Shown here: piece after piece, positions 27,968-36,305 of the stretch
Position numbering within the stretch: the stretch's first letter is position 1
Layout: every line of letters starts with the position of its first letter
From: Bradyrhizobium sp. CCBAU 53421
Lineage (GTDB): Bacteria; Pseudomonadota; Alphaproteobacteria; Rhizobiales; Xanthobacteraceae
Direction of reading: 5' to 3'
Length of the DNA stretch: 64,000 bases
Assembly: GCF_015291625.1 (NCBI RefSeq)
Contig: NZ_CP030047.1
Location: 3,534,001-3,598,000, forward strand
Made by a program: the position numbers and the translations under genes
The notes under the pieces: generated by a model
The model's input: the letters and a program-made list of their open reading frames with translations, nothing else
What the model was told of the DNA's origin: nothing
The model's database searches: none

Positions 27968-28033
27968 GTGTTTGCTAACCAGGCCGGCCGCGTACCTGCG
28001 GACCGGGACAGAGCAGGATTGAGGGTTTTGCCG

Positions 28034-28480
28034 ATGAAGCGGATTGTCGTCGTTGCAGCGATGCTTGCGTTGAGTGCGGGTGCTGTCGTGGCCGACCAGA
28101 ATCAGGTCAAGCAGACGCAGGCCCAGATGAAGGAAACCGGCAAGAACGCCGGTGCGCTCGGCGCCATGATCAAGGGCGAGAAGCCCTACGACCAGGCAAC
28201 GGTCGACGCCGCGCTGGCGAAATTCGAGGACACCGCCAAGAAGCTGCCGACGCTGTTCCCGGAAAGCAGCAAGGGGCTCAAGACGGATGGCGACTACTCC
28301 GCCGGGCCGAAGATCTGGGAAGACAAGGCGGGCTTCGAGCAGCACATCGCGAGCTTTGCCAAGTCGGTCACCGACGCCAAGGGCAAGATCAAGGATGTCG
28401 ACACGCTGAAGGCCGAGCTGACCGTGATCGGCAAGCAATGCGGCGGCTGCCACGAGACCTATCGCCTCAAGAAGGGCTGA
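28034..28480 (+). CDS. Cytochrome c prime (c-556 type)
   Basis: 148 residues. A signal peptide (residues 1-20, ending VVA) exports the protein to the periplasm. The single heme-binding motif CGGCH lies at the C terminus (residues 136-140) and is followed by ETYRLKK, the classic layout of the cytochrome c' four-helix bundle. Met32 in the first helix may be the sixth ligand, which would make it a c-556-like electron carrier rather than a gas-binding c'. It follows the molybdenum hydroxylase gene by about 100 bases and could be its electron acceptor, but a hairpin separates them. Confidence 0.9.
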   Translation: MKRIVVVAAMLALSAGAVVADQNQVKQTQAQMKETGKNAGALGAMIKGEKPYDQATVDAALAKFEDTAKKLPTLFPESSKGLKTDGDYSAGPKIWEDKAGFEQHIASFAKSVTDAKGKIKDVDTLKAELTVIGKQCGGCHETYRLKKG

Positions 28481-28498
28481 GGGCCGCTCGGTCAACGA

Positions 28499-28530
28499 GA
28501 AGGGCGGACGCTGCAAGGCGTCCGCCCTTC
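28499..28530. terminator. Bidirectional terminator-like hairpin
   Basis: A perfect 13-bp stem (GAAGGGCGGACGC / GCGTCCGCCCTTC) with loop TGCAAG, followed by CTTGTGT. It lies 18 bases after the cytochrome c' stop and between convergent genes. Confidence 0.75.
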
Positions 28531-28571
28531 CTTGTGTCGGCCGTTTCTTGTTAACGCTTACTTGGTCAGAT

Positions 28572-28994
28572 CTACTTCGTGACTTGGCCGCGGATCTCTC
28601 CGCCCGGGTTGGCCGCGGTGTGGACGTTGACATAATACTTGCCGGCGAGGAGATCGGCGGCCTGCGCGTCGGTCAACGTTGCGCTACCCTCGACCGGGCT
28701 CGACGTCGCGTTCGGGATCGCAACCGCGACGCCGGAATTCTTGCCGGCCTCGGCGGGACCGTGGAAATGCGCAGCCGTCGCCGGACCCGACAGGCCGGAA
28801 TAGGTCAGCTTCCAGCTCAGCTTCTTGGTGGCGGCATCGTAGTCGATGTCGGCGGTGCCGGTGCCGGCGCTGGTGGTCGCAGGCACTTCGGACTTGCCGT
28901 CCAGTTTGGCCTGCAGCTTCTCGGCAAGGGCCGGACCGGCAAGGGCGATTGCGGCGCCCAGTGTCAGCGTGGCAAGCAAGGTCTTGTTTGGCAT
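28572..28994 (-). CDS. Secreted CHRD domain protein
   Basis: 140 residues. A signal peptide (MPNKTLLATLTLGAAIALAG, ending ALAE) is followed by one CHRD (chordin-like) domain with the typical EVPATTSAGTG, AAHFHGPA and ANPGGEIRGQV segments. Bacterial CHRD proteins are extracytoplasmic beta-rich proteins of unknown role. The ATG at 28994 follows a GGGGAGAG ribosome-binding site on the minus strand. It is convergent with the cytochrome c' gene. Confidence 0.87.
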   Translation of the reverse strand: MPNKTLLATLTLGAAIALAGPALAEKLQAKLDGKSEVPATTSAGTGTADIDYDAATKKLSWKLTYSGLSGPATAAHFHGPAEAGKNSGVAVAIPNATSSPVEGSATLTDAQAADLLAGKYYVNVHTAANPGGEIRGQVTK

Positions 28995-29159
28995 GGTTCT
29001 CTCCCCTTTGACGTCACACGATGGTTGCAATCTTCAAACCGCGGCGCTTCGGATTTATTCCCAAAATCATCGTGAGTGCGGCAAATTTGATGCGAGCTTG
29101 TGCGACCGGTTGCCATCATACTGGTTGATGAACTGACGCGACCAATGACGGATCGGTGA

Positions 29160-30098
29160 ATGTTGCGACGAATTCTCCTCCTGGCCGGCCTCGCCGGCTT
29201 GATCGGCCTTGGCGTGTTCTGGTGGCTGACGATCCCCGCGACCGTTGCCGCGAGCGCGCTGCCCGCCTACCAGCCCAATCTGGCCAACGGGCTCACAACG
29301 TTCAATGCGGGAGGATGTTCCTCCTGCCACGCGGTGCCGAAGCAGGACGACCGCACGCGGCTCGGCGGCGGGCTCGCGATACCGTCGCCGTTCGGCACCT
29401 TCTATGCCCCGAACATCTCGCCCGACCCGAACGACGGCATCGGCCGCTGGAGCGAGGCCGATTTCGTCACCGCGGTCATGAAGGGCACCTCGCCGTCGGG
29501 GACGCACTATTTTCCGGCGTTTCCCTACACGTCCTATCAGCACGCCAGGGTCAATGACGTGCGCGACCTGTTCGCCTATCTCAAGACCTTGCCGCCGGTC
29601 GCGGGCAAGGTGCGCGAGCACGATTTGCCGTTTCCCTTCAACATCAGGCGCGATGTCGGCGTCTGGAAATTCCTGTTCATGGACGGCAAGCCGTTCATCG
29701 CTGATGCGAGCCGCTCGGCGCATTGGTACCGCGGCGCCTATCTCGTCAACAGTTTCGGCCATTGCGCCGAGTGTCACAGCCCGCGCAATTTCCTCGGCGG
29801 CATCATCACTTCGCAGCGCTTCGCCGGTGGCCCGAATCCGGAGGGCGAGGGCTGGGTGCCCAACATCACGCCGCGGGGGATCGCGGACTGGAGCGCAAAG
29901 GACATCGCCTATTTCCTCGAGAGCGGCCAGACGCCGGACGGCGACAGCGCCGGCGGATCGATGGTGCGCGTGATCCGCAACACCTCGCAGCTCTCGTCAA
30001 GCGATCGCGACGCGATCGCCGAGTACATCAAGTCGCTGCCGCCGGTCGACGGGCCGCCGAAGCCGACGCGCAAGGCGGACAAGAGTGATCCTTCATGA
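29160..30098 (+). CDS. Membrane-anchored diheme cytochrome c
   Basis: 312 residues. An N-terminal membrane anchor (residues 4-24) is followed by two class I cytochrome c domains with heme motifs CSSCH (53-57) and CAECH (202-206). The layout, with GGLAIPSPFGTFYAPNIS, resembles cytochrome subunits of PQQ- or flavin-linked alcohol, aldehyde or sugar dehydrogenases. No dehydrogenase gene is adjacent, so it may serve a partner elsewhere or deliver electrons to an oxidase. It ends with a lysine- and proline-rich tail and is convergent with the DoxX gene. Confidence 0.87.
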   Translation: MLRRILLLAGLAGLIGLGVFWWLTIPATVAASALPAYQPNLANGLTTFNAGGCSSCHAVPKQDDRTRLGGGLAIPSPFGTFYAPNISPDPNDGIGRWSEADFVTAVMKGTSPSGTHYFPAFPYTSYQHARVNDVRDLFAYLKTLPPVAGKVREHDLPFPFNIRRDVGVWKFLFMDGKPFIADASRSAHWYRGAYLVNSFGHCAECHSPRNFLGGIITSQRFAGGPNPEGEGWVPNITPRGIADWSAKDIAYFLESGQTPDGDSAGGSMVRVIRNTSQLSSSDRDAIAEYIKSLPPVDGPPKPTRKADKSDPS

Positions 30099-30122
30099 TG
30101 GCGCCTGATGATGCTTGGCCTT

Positions 30123-30476
30123 TCATCCGCGCCATGCGCTGGCGGCAATGACCATCAAGCCACCGGCAATCGCAAGATCCTTGAAGAATAGCGTTCGTTC
30201 CACCTTGTCGGCGAGGTCGAGGTGGAATCCGAACGCGGTCGCGAGGCAGAACAGCGCCAGCGCGCCGGCGGCGAATGACAGCTGCCAGCCGATCATCAAC
30301 GCCAGGCCCGCGCCAAGCTCCAGCGCGATCACCAGCGGCAGCAGCACGCCGGGAATATGGTGTGCCGCCATGTGGTCGAGGAACGGCTTCGGGCCAGCGA
30401 TCTTGGCTGCGCCGGCAAGGATGAACAGCAATGCGAGCAGGCTTCGTCCGGCAATCGTGACCATCGTGATCGGCAT
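30123..30476 (-). CDS. DoxX family membrane protein
   Basis: 117 residues with four membrane helices and the DoxX-family segments LLFILAGAAKIAGP and FFKDLAIAGGL. DoxX relatives are small quinone-related or detoxification membrane proteins whose biochemical role is mostly unknown. The start at 30476 has GGAGGG about eight bases upstream. An ATG at 30500 overlaps the stop of the upstream gene (ATGA) and is an alternative that would couple translation. It is in an operon with the 129-residue membrane protein and downstream of a TetR-type operator. Confidence 0.82.
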   Translation of the reverse strand: MPITMVTIAGRSLLALLFILAGAAKIAGPKPFLDHMAAHHIPGVLLPLVIALELGAGLALMIGWQLSFAAGALALFCLATAFGFHLDLADKVERTLFFKDLAIAGGLMVIAASAWRG

Positions 30477-30496
30477 CAGGGGACCCTCCGGGCTTG

Positions 30497-30886
30497 TCAT
30501 TGGCTGTACCGACCGTCGCTCTTGGCCTGTGAAGCGAACAGGACGGCGGACAGGATGAAGGCAAAGACGAAGAAGATTGTCCGTGCGAGGACCAGCGCCT
30601 TCGCCTGCTCCACCGGCGTGACCGAAATCAGGATCCCGAACGGGATGTAGCACCACAGCACCACCGCGATCGTCCTGCCGAGCCTGCCGAACTGCAGGAA
30701 GCCGAACGAGAACAGCAAGGCTGCGAGATAGCTGGCGTGAAACTTGACCTGGGAGACGGAGCGGGCGGTCTGGAAGTAGTCCTGCGAACCCCTGGTGGTG
30801 AGGATACCGATCACCATGGTGGCGACGCTCAACGCCGCGAGCGTCGCCAGAATCGCGAGCGTCCGGTCCAATGGCCTGATCTGCAT
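30497..30886 (-). CDS. Four-helix hypothetical membrane protein
   Basis: 129 residues with four predicted membrane segments (about 10-30, 50-68, 72-90 and 100-118). No enzymatic motif is visible and I recognise no named family. It is the first gene of a two-gene operon with the DoxX gene and is transcribed divergently from a TetR regulator. The intervening region contains a strong palindrome, so it is probably a target of that regulator. Confidence 0.65.
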   Translation of the reverse strand: MQIRPLDRTLAILATLAALSVATMVIGILTTRGSQDYFQTARSVSQVKFHASYLAALLFSFGFLQFGRLGRTIAVVLWCYIPFGILISVTPVEQAKALVLARTIFFVFAFILSAVLFASQAKSDGRYSQ

Positions 30887-30942
30887 GATATAGCTACTCC
30901 GTGCGCGTGTAGCCGACTCGTCGCGTTACAAATATCAACTGC

Positions 30943-30977
30943 TATCTGAAAATAGATATCAGATGATATCTGAAAAT
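30943..30977. promoter_or_regulatory. Likely TetR operator
   Basis: The region between the divergent genes starting at 30886 and 31011 contains an 18-bp palindrome AGATATCA-GA-TGATATCT (30954-30971). It is flanked by two direct copies of TATCTGAAAAT (30943-30953 and 30967-30977) that are 24 bp apart. The patch is strikingly AT-rich. This is the expected arrangement for autoregulation by the adjacent TetR protein. Confidence 0.7.
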
Positions 30978-31010
30978 CAATTGGTATTTTAAATCCGGGA
31001 GCCTTGTCCG

Positions 31011-31616
31011 TTGCCCAGGCTAAATCGCGAGGAAAGTCAGGCCCGTACGAAGAGTCTCCTGATCGAGGCGGCGCGCGAGGAGATCATCAAGAAGGGGTTT
31101 GCGCAGGCCTCCGTGCGCGACATCGCCGACGCAGCCGGATTTTCGCAGGGCGCGTTCTATTCGAATTTTCCCGACAAGGAGGCGATCCTGCTGGAACTGG
31201 TGCAGCAGCACCAATCCGAGGAGCGTGCAAAAATCGAAAGCGTATTGGGGCAGACGCCGGGCGAGCCTGCGAAGGTGATGGCGGGCCTTGAAAAATGGGC
31301 CGCCACCGCCAATTCGGATCCGGGGTTTGCCGTGCTGGCGATCGAGCTGCAATTGCAGGCGCTGCGCAGCCCGACTTTCGCGCAAGGCTATAACGAACTC
31401 AACCGCAAGCACCGCCGTGCCCTGGGCGTGTTGGTGACGCGGCTGTTCGAGTTGCTTGGCAAGCAGGCGCCCGCTGATCCCGTGGAGATCGCGACCGGCT
31501 TCATCGCATTGGGCCGCGGCATGGCGCTGTTGTCGAGGGGCGGCGAAGTGAGTCGCAGCGGCCGTATCGTTGTCACGTTCCTGAAGGCGCTGATCGACGC
31601 GGCGCCGGCCGCCTAG
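31011..31616 (+). CDS. TetR/AcrR family transcriptional regulator
   Basis: 201 residues. The N-terminal helix-turn-helix (residues 10-56) reads LLIEAAREEIIKKG ... SVRDIADAAGFSQGAFYSNF, typical of TetR. The C-terminal ligand domain is not specific enough to name an inducer. The start is a TTG at 31011 with GGGAG nine bases upstream; no ATG is available before the HTH. It very probably represses the divergent DoxX operon and itself through the palindrome at 30954-30971. Its stop codon abuts a dispersed repeat. Confidence 0.9.
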   Translation: MPRLNREESQARTKSLLIEAAREEIIKKGFAQASVRDIADAAGFSQGAFYSNFPDKEAILLELVQQHQSEERAKIESVLGQTPGEPAKVMAGLEKWAATANSDPGFAVLAIELQLQALRSPTFAQGYNELNRKHRRALGVLVTRLFELLGKQAPADPVEIATGFIALGRGMALLSRGGEVSRSGRIVVTFLKALIDAAPAA

Positions 31617-31712
31617 AGCATGATCCGGAAAAGTGTGAAGCGGTTTTCCGAAACGATCATGCTCAAACAAGGAGCTAAAGCGCGACGACGATTCAACCCA
31701 ATCTCATCGCGC
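31616..31712. repeat. Composite 97-bp dispersed repeat
   Basis: The family 1 palindrome (31616-31664) is extended by a second segment ending in ATTCAACCCAATCTCATCGC. The reverse complement matches 55322-55418 over the whole 97 bp with few differences. The first base is the last base of the TetR stop codon. Confidence 0.85.
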
Positions 31713-31760
31713 ATTGGCCGCGCGCACCTCGCCAATCGGGCATTTGGGAAGATCGATGCG

Positions 31761-32006
31761 TTACTTCGCGCCGAACGCCTTGAAGGTGATGATGGTGAGG
31801 GTGTCCTGGATGCCCGGGATCACCTGAACCTTCTCGTTGATGAAATGGCCGATGTCGGTGTCGTGGTCGACGTAGAACTTGACCAGGAGGTCGTAGTTGC
31901 CCGCGGTGGAATAGATCTCGGACGCAATCTCGGCTTCCGCCAGCGCGTTGGCGACGGTGTAGGACTGGCCGAGCTTGCATTTGATCTGGACGAAGAAAGG
32001 AACCAT
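31761..32006 (-). CDS. Stand-alone Lrp/AsnC ligand-binding (RAM) domain protein
   Basis: 81 residues corresponding to the C-terminal RAM/AsnC effector domain only. The ferredoxin-like fold shows FFVQIKCKLGQSY, IYSTAGNYDLLVKF and VIPGIQDTLT. There is no DNA-binding helix-turn-helix. Such proteins bind amino acids and may modulate full-length Lrp regulators or enzymes. The ATG at 32006 follows GGAG; a TTG at 32009 is directly upstream. The neighbours give no clear link. Confidence 0.85.
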   Translation of the reverse strand: MVPFFVQIKCKLGQSYTVANALAEAEIASEIYSTAGNYDLLVKFYVDHDTDIGHFINEKVQVIPGIQDTLTIITFKAFGAK

Positions 32007-32187
32007 CAAAGTCGTCTCCGGGGATTTCCGTGACTATAGGCCCAAAACGGGCCGCCAAAGCAAGGGTCAAGGCGGCGCCAACCTGCGGTAAAGTCAGGCG
32101 AACTTGCTGCCGATGGGCGGGCGGGCTAGGACAGGCCATGATCTTGTTCGTGATGGTCTCATTCGTTTCAACCGCCGGTGCCGCAGC

Positions 32188-32985
32188 ATGACGCCGGTCG
32201 CGCTCACCATCGCCGGCTCGGATTCCTCGGGCGGGGCGGGCATCCAGGCCGACCTCAAGAGCTTTGCCGCGCTCGGGGTCTATGGCGCCTCGGCGATCAC
32301 GGCGCTGACCGCGCAGAACACCACGGGGGTCAGCGGAATCCATCCGGTGCCGGCTTCGTTCGTCACCGCGCAGATCGATGCGGTGTTCTCCGATCTCGAC
32401 GTCGGCGCGGTCAAGATCGGCATGGTGGCGCAGGCCGACACAATCGCAGCGATCGCCGATGGGCTGAAGCGCTGGGCGCCGCGCCACGTCGTGCTCGATC
32501 CGGTGATGGTCGCAACCTCGGGCGATCGGCTGCTGGCGGCCGAGGCCGTCGATGCGCTGAAGACCATGCTGTTTCCACTGGCCTCGCTGATCACGCCGAA
32601 CCTGCCGGAAGCGGCGGCGCTCTTGAACGAGCCGGTCGCCTCGAACGAGGCCGACGTCGAGCGACAAGGCAAGCGATTGCTCGCGATGGGATGTCGCGCG
32701 GTGCTGGTGAAGGGCGGCCACGGCTCCGGCGTTGACAGCATCGACTATCTGATCGACGCCGCGCGCAGCATCGCACTCGCGGCACCACGCATTGCCACCG
32801 CGAACACGCACGGCACCGGCTGCTCGCTGTCGTCGGCAATCGCGGCAGGACTCGCGAAGGGCGAGGGCATGGAGACCGCCGTGCGCAACGCCAAGGCCTG
32901 GATCACGGGTGCGATCGCAGAAGCCGATCGCTTCGCCGTCGGCCACGGCCACGGACCGGTGCATCACTTCCACAAATACTACTGA
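32188..32985 (+). CDS. thiD: Hydroxymethylpyrimidine / phosphomethylpyrimidine kinase
   Basis: 265 residues of the ribokinase-like ThiD family. The N terminus has [17 protein letters not shown], which binds the pyrimidine. Further on are [17 protein letters not shown] and the C-terminal anion hole [14 protein letters not shown]. It phosphorylates HMP and then HMP-P in thiamine pyrophosphate synthesis in the cytoplasm. No other thi genes or TPP riboswitch are seen nearby. The ATG at 32188 is chosen over an upstream methionine at 32104, which adds a polar leader unlike the family. Confidence 0.92.
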   Translation: MTPVALTIAGSDSSGGAGIQADLKSFAALGVYGASAITALTAQNTTGVSGIHPVPASFVTAQIDAVFSDLDVGAVKIGMVAQADTIAAIADGLKRWAPRHVVLDPVMVATSGDRLLAAEAVDALKTMLFPLASLITPNLPEAAALLNEPVASNEADVERQGKRLLAMGCRAVLVKGGHGSGVDSIDYLIDAARSIALAAPRIATANTHGTGCSLSSAIAAGLAKGEGMETAVRNAKAWITGAIAEADRFAVGHGHGPVHHFHKYY

Positions 32986-32992
32986 AGCTCTT

Positions 32993-33079
32993 GTAGCCCG
33001 GATGGAGCGCAGCGAAATCCGGGGCCGCGACATCCGCGGATACAGGACCCCGGATTGCGCTTCGCTTCATCCGGGCTAC
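32993..33079. repeat. Dispersed palindromic repeat, family 3 (GTAGCCCGGAT type)
   Basis: An 87-bp imperfect palindrome whose ends read GTAGCCCGGAT and ATCCGGGCTAC, with inner complementary arms around ATCCGGGG/CCCCGGAT. This is the REP-like element known from many Rhizobiales and other proteobacteria. Only one copy is in this window. Confidence 0.75.
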
Positions 33080-33298
33080 GCGATCATCGCCGCTTCGGAT
33101 GTGTGTTGTTCCGCCGCGATATGCGCACAACACAACGCCTGTTCCACACAGCTGCGATCGCCCATGTCGCCAGATTGTCGCACGCCCCTGTTATCCGCAG
33201 GGGAGGGGCGTGCTGCTGATTCTCGTTAACTGTTTGTGGGGCCTTGGGTCGCGGGGATCGTCATCGCCTTGTCACAGGAATCTGTTAGGTGCACAGGC
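33080..33298. other. Promoter-side intergenic DNA
   Basis: 219 bases between the repeat and the LpxH-like gene. No coding sequence is supported. It should contain the promoter of the phosphatase-glycosyltransferase operon. I see no convincing -35/-10 pair. Confidence 0.4.
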
Positions 33299-34111
33299 AT
33301 GGGAAGTGACTCCTTGAGTGAAGAGAGCCCCGAGCGGCGCTTTCGCACTTTGTTTATCTCCGATGTCCATCTCGGAGCCCGCGGTTCGCAAGCCGACCGC
33401 CTGCTGGACTTCCTCCGCTCTCACGATGCCGACACGATCTACCTCGTTGGTGATATCGTCGATGGCTGGGCGCTGAAGTCGAACTGGTACTGGCCGCAGA
33501 CCCATAACGATTTCGTGCAAAAGATGCTGCGCAAGGCGCGCAAGGGTGCCAAGGTGATTTACGTCCCGGGCAACCACGACGAGTTCCTGCGCAAATATTA
33601 CGGTACGCATTTCGGCGGCATCGACGTGGTGGAGAACACCGTCCACACCGGCGCCGACGGCAAGCGCTACCTCGTGATCCACGGCGACATCTTCGATCTC
33701 GTGGTGCAGAACGCGCGCTGGCTCGCCCATCTCGGCGACAAGGCCTACGACTTCGCGATCCAGATGAATCGCTTCGTCAACTTCTTCCGCAAGATGTTCG
33801 GCGTTCCCTACTGGTCGCTGTCGCAATGGGCCAAGCTGAAGGTCAAGAAGGCGGTGAACTATATCGGCGCGTTCGAGGCGACGCTTGCCGGTGAGGCGCG
33901 GCGCCACGGCTGCGACGGCGTGATCTGCGGCCACATCCACTACGCGACGATTCATGACGAGCACGGCATCCGCTACATGAATTGCGGCGACTGGGTCGAG
34001 AGCTGCACCGCGCTCGCCGAGCATGAGGACGGCAGCTTCGAAATCATCACCTGGACCGACCCGGTGCGCCGGATCGCGCCGGTTCCGCGAGTGACGGCAC
34101 GCGCTGCATGA
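33299..34111 (+). CDS. LpxH-like metallophosphoesterase
   Basis: 270 residues with the five calcineurin-like blocks in order: SDVHLG, GDIVDG, GNHDE, IHGD and GHIHYA. The insertion region and NCGDWVES resemble UDP-2,3-diacylglucosamine diphosphatases (LpxH type). Many alphaproteobacteria use the unrelated LpxI for lipid A, so this paralogue may act on another lipid or nucleotide-lipid. Its stop overlaps the ATG of a glycosyltransferase (ATGA), pointing to a shared glycolipid pathway. The start at 33299 is chosen over a GC-biased upstream extension. Confidence 0.83.
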   Translation: MGSDSLSEESPERRFRTLFISDVHLGARGSQADRLLDFLRSHDADTIYLVGDIVDGWALKSNWYWPQTHNDFVQKMLRKARKGAKVIYVPGNHDEFLRKYYGTHFGGIDVVENTVHTGADGKRYLVIHGDIFDLVVQNARWLAHLGDKAYDFAIQMNRFVNFFRKMFGVPYWSLSQWAKLKVKKAVNYIGAFEATLAGEARRHGCDGVICGHIHYATIHDEHGIRYMNCGDWVESCTALAEHEDGSFEIITWTDPVRRIAPVPRVTARAA

Positions 34112-35199
34112 CGCATATCCTGGTCGCGACCGATGCGTGGCATCCCCAGGTCAACGGGGTTGTCCGCACGCTGACCATGATGGCACAGGCGGCGCAATCG
34201 CTCGGCGTCGAGGTGAGCTTCCTGACGCCGGACGAGTTCCGCACCTTCGCGATGCCGAGCTATCGCGATCTCCGGCTGGCGCTGCCGTACCGGTCCAAGG
34301 TCGCGAGCCTGATCGAGGCGGCCAAGCCCGACAGCATCCATATCGCGACCGAAGGCCCGATCGGGCTGTCGGTTCGCCGCTATTGCCGCAAGTGCGGCCT
34401 GCCGTTCACGACGAGCTTCCACACCCGCTTTCCCGAATACGTCTCGGCACGGACACCGGTTCCGGAAGCCTGGGTGTGGCGTGCGCTGCGCTGGTTCCAC
34501 AAGCCGAGCCGGGCGGTGATGGCGGCGACCCCGGCGCTGGCCGCCGAGCTGCGCCAGCGCGGCTTCCGCAACGTGGTGCTGTGGTCGCGCGGCGTCGATA
34601 CCGCGCTGTTCCATCCGCGCGACGTCGATCTCTGCCTGCCGCAGCCGGTCTATCTCAGCGTCGGCCGGGTGGCGGTGGAGAAGAATCTCGAGGCGTTCCT
34701 CGATCTCGATCTGCCCGGCACCAAGGTCGTGGTCGGCGACGGGCCGGCGCGGGCGGCGCTGGAGCGGAAATATCCGGAAGCCGTCTTCCTCGGCGCTCGT
34801 CATGGGGAAGAATTGGCCGAAATCTATGCTGCGGCCGACGTGTTCGTTTTCCCCAGCCGCACCGATACGTTCGGTTTGGTGCTGCTGGAGGCGCTGGCGA
34901 GCGGCCTGCCGGTTGCCGCTTTTCCGGTCACCGGCCCTCGTGACGTGATCGGCGCGGCGCCGGTCGGCGTGCTCGACGAGGATTTGCGGCACGCTTGCCT
35001 GGAGGCGCTCAGCATTCCGCGGCAGGCCTGCGTCGATTTCGCCGCGCTCCACACCTGGCAGGCATCGGCCCGGGTGTTCATCGACCGCTGCATGAACGTC
35101 CGCCCCGCAGCGCCCGACGGCGAGGGGGAGGCGTTCGAATTCGGCGCCGAAGAGCACCATTTCGCGGCCTTGCCCGCCCCGCATCCCACCTCACGCTAA
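34108..35199 (+). CDS. Glycosyltransferase family 4 (MgtA/PimB-like)
   Basis: 363 residues, GT-B fold. The N terminus ATDAWHPQVNGVVRT matches the glycolipid mannosyl/glucosyltransferase group (MgtA, PimB', SqdX-like). The C-terminal half has VGRVAVEKNLEAF and PSRTDTFGLVLLEALASG. It probably transfers a sugar from a nucleotide donor to a lipid such as diacylglycerol. The ATG overlaps the phosphatase stop codon by four bases, so the two proteins are produced together. Donor and acceptor are not certain. Confidence 0.84.
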   Translation: MTHILVATDAWHPQVNGVVRTLTMMAQAAQSLGVEVSFLTPDEFRTFAMPSYRDLRLALPYRSKVASLIEAAKPDSIHIATEGPIGLSVRRYCRKCGLPFTTSFHTRFPEYVSARTPVPEAWVWRALRWFHKPSRAVMAATPALAAELRQRGFRNVVLWSRGVDTALFHPRDVDLCLPQPVYLSVGRVAVEKNLEAFLDLDLPGTKVVVGDGPARAALERKYPEAVFLGARHGEELAEIYAAADVFVFPSRTDTFGLVLLEALASGLPVAAFPVTGPRDVIGAAPVGVLDEDLRHACLEALSIPRQACVDFAALHTWQASARVFIDRCMNVRPAAPDGEGEAFEFGAEEHHFAALPAPHPTSR

Positions 35200-35241
35200 A
35201 GCGTCTTGCCGGGCTGCCCGGCGCCGCGATAGAAATTGCGG

Positions 35242-36231
35242 ATGACGGACACCCCTCTCAATCCACCCGTCGCTGCCGCGGACATCGATGCCGCCGCAAG
35301 GGTGGTCGCGCCGTTCGCGGTGCGCACGCCGCTCCTGACCTTCCCCGTTCTCAACGAACGTGTCGGCAGCCGGGTCTTCCTCAAGCCCGAGATGCTGCAG
35401 CGGACCGGATCGTTCAAGTTCCGCGGCGCCTTCAACAAGCTCGCCTCGATCCCGCAGGACAAGCGGAGCGGCGGCGTCGTTGCGTTCTCCTCGGGCAACC
35501 ACGCCCAGGGCGTTGCCGCGGCGGCAAAGATCCTCAACATGCAGGCGACCATCGTGATGCCTGCGGACTCCCCGCTCACCAAGCGCGAGCGGACCAAGTC
35601 CTATGGCGCCGAGGTCGTGCTGTACGATCGCGATCGCGACGACCGTGCGGCGATCGCGAGCGGCATCGCCAGCAAGCGTGGCGCGACGTTGGTGCCTCCC
35701 TATGACGATCCCCTGGTGATCGCGGGCCAGGGCACCGCCGGCCGCGAGATCGCCGAGGACATGGCGGCGCTCGGGCTGACGCCCGATATCGTGGTCGCGC
35801 CGGCATCAGGCGGCGGTTTGATCGCGGGTGTCGCCACCGCGGTGAAAGCAAAATATCCGCAGGCCCAGGTGATCGTCGCCGAGCCCGCGGGCTATGACGA
35901 TCACGCCCTGTCGCTCAAGGTCGGCCATCGCGAGGCGCATCCGGTCGCCGCGCGCACCATCTGCGATGCGCTGATGGCGATGATGCCGGGCGAATTGACC
36001 TTCGCCATCAACAGCAAGCTGCTCGCGAATGGCGTCAGCGCCACCGATGACGAAGTCGGCGCGGCCGTCGCCTTTGCCTATCGCGAGCTGAAGCTCGTGG
36101 TCGAGCCGGGCGGCGCGATCGGGCTTGCTGCGCTGCTGGCGGGGCGGATCGACGCCAAGGGCAAGAACGTCGTCATCGTGCTCTCGGGCGGCAATGTCGA
36201 TGCCGACCTGTTCGCGAAGCTTGTCGCCTGA
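35242..36231 (+). CDS. Threonine/serine dehydratase (PLP, without ACT domain)
   Basis: 329 residues of the fold-type II PLP family. The PLP lysine is K59 in GSFKFRGA. The phosphate-binding glycine loop is SGGGLIAG near residue 185, and SSGNHAQG is near residue 85. It lacks the C-terminal regulatory ACT domain of biosynthetic IlvA, so it resembles catabolic TdcB or serine racemase-type enzymes. It deaminates threonine to 2-oxobutyrate. A TTG at 35236 is directly upstream. A strong terminator follows. Confidence 0.87.
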   Translation: MTDTPLNPPVAAADIDAAARVVAPFAVRTPLLTFPVLNERVGSRVFLKPEMLQRTGSFKFRGAFNKLASIPQDKRSGGVVAFSSGNHAQGVAAAAKILNMQATIVMPADSPLTKRERTKSYGAEVVLYDRDRDDRAAIASGIASKRGATLVPPYDDPLVIAGQGTAGREIAEDMAALGLTPDIVVAPASGGGLIAGVATAVKAKYPQAQVIVAEPAGYDDHALSLKVGHREAHPVAARTICDALMAMMPGELTFAINSKLLANGVSATDDEVGAAVAFAYRELKLVVEPGGAIGLAALLAGRIDAKGKNVVIVLSGGNVDADLFAKLVA

Positions 36232-36249
36232 GATCAGTATCTTGAAAAG

Positions 36250-36286
36250 AAACGGGGGCAGGGCGGTACGCGCTCTGCCCCCGTTT
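36250..36286. terminator. Intrinsic terminator between convergent genes
   Basis: A 12-bp perfect stem (AAACGGGGGCAG / CTGCCCCCGTTT) with further pairing near the loop, then CGTTGTGG. It lies between the dehydratase stop (36231) and the minus-strand caspase gene stop (36306). Confidence 0.75.
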
Positions 36287-36305
36287 CGTTGTGGCGTGCG
36301 GCCGA

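Noticed and set aside
28548..29075. A plus-strand frame over the CHRD gene
   Set aside because: Antisense to a protein with a clear signal peptide and CHRD domain.
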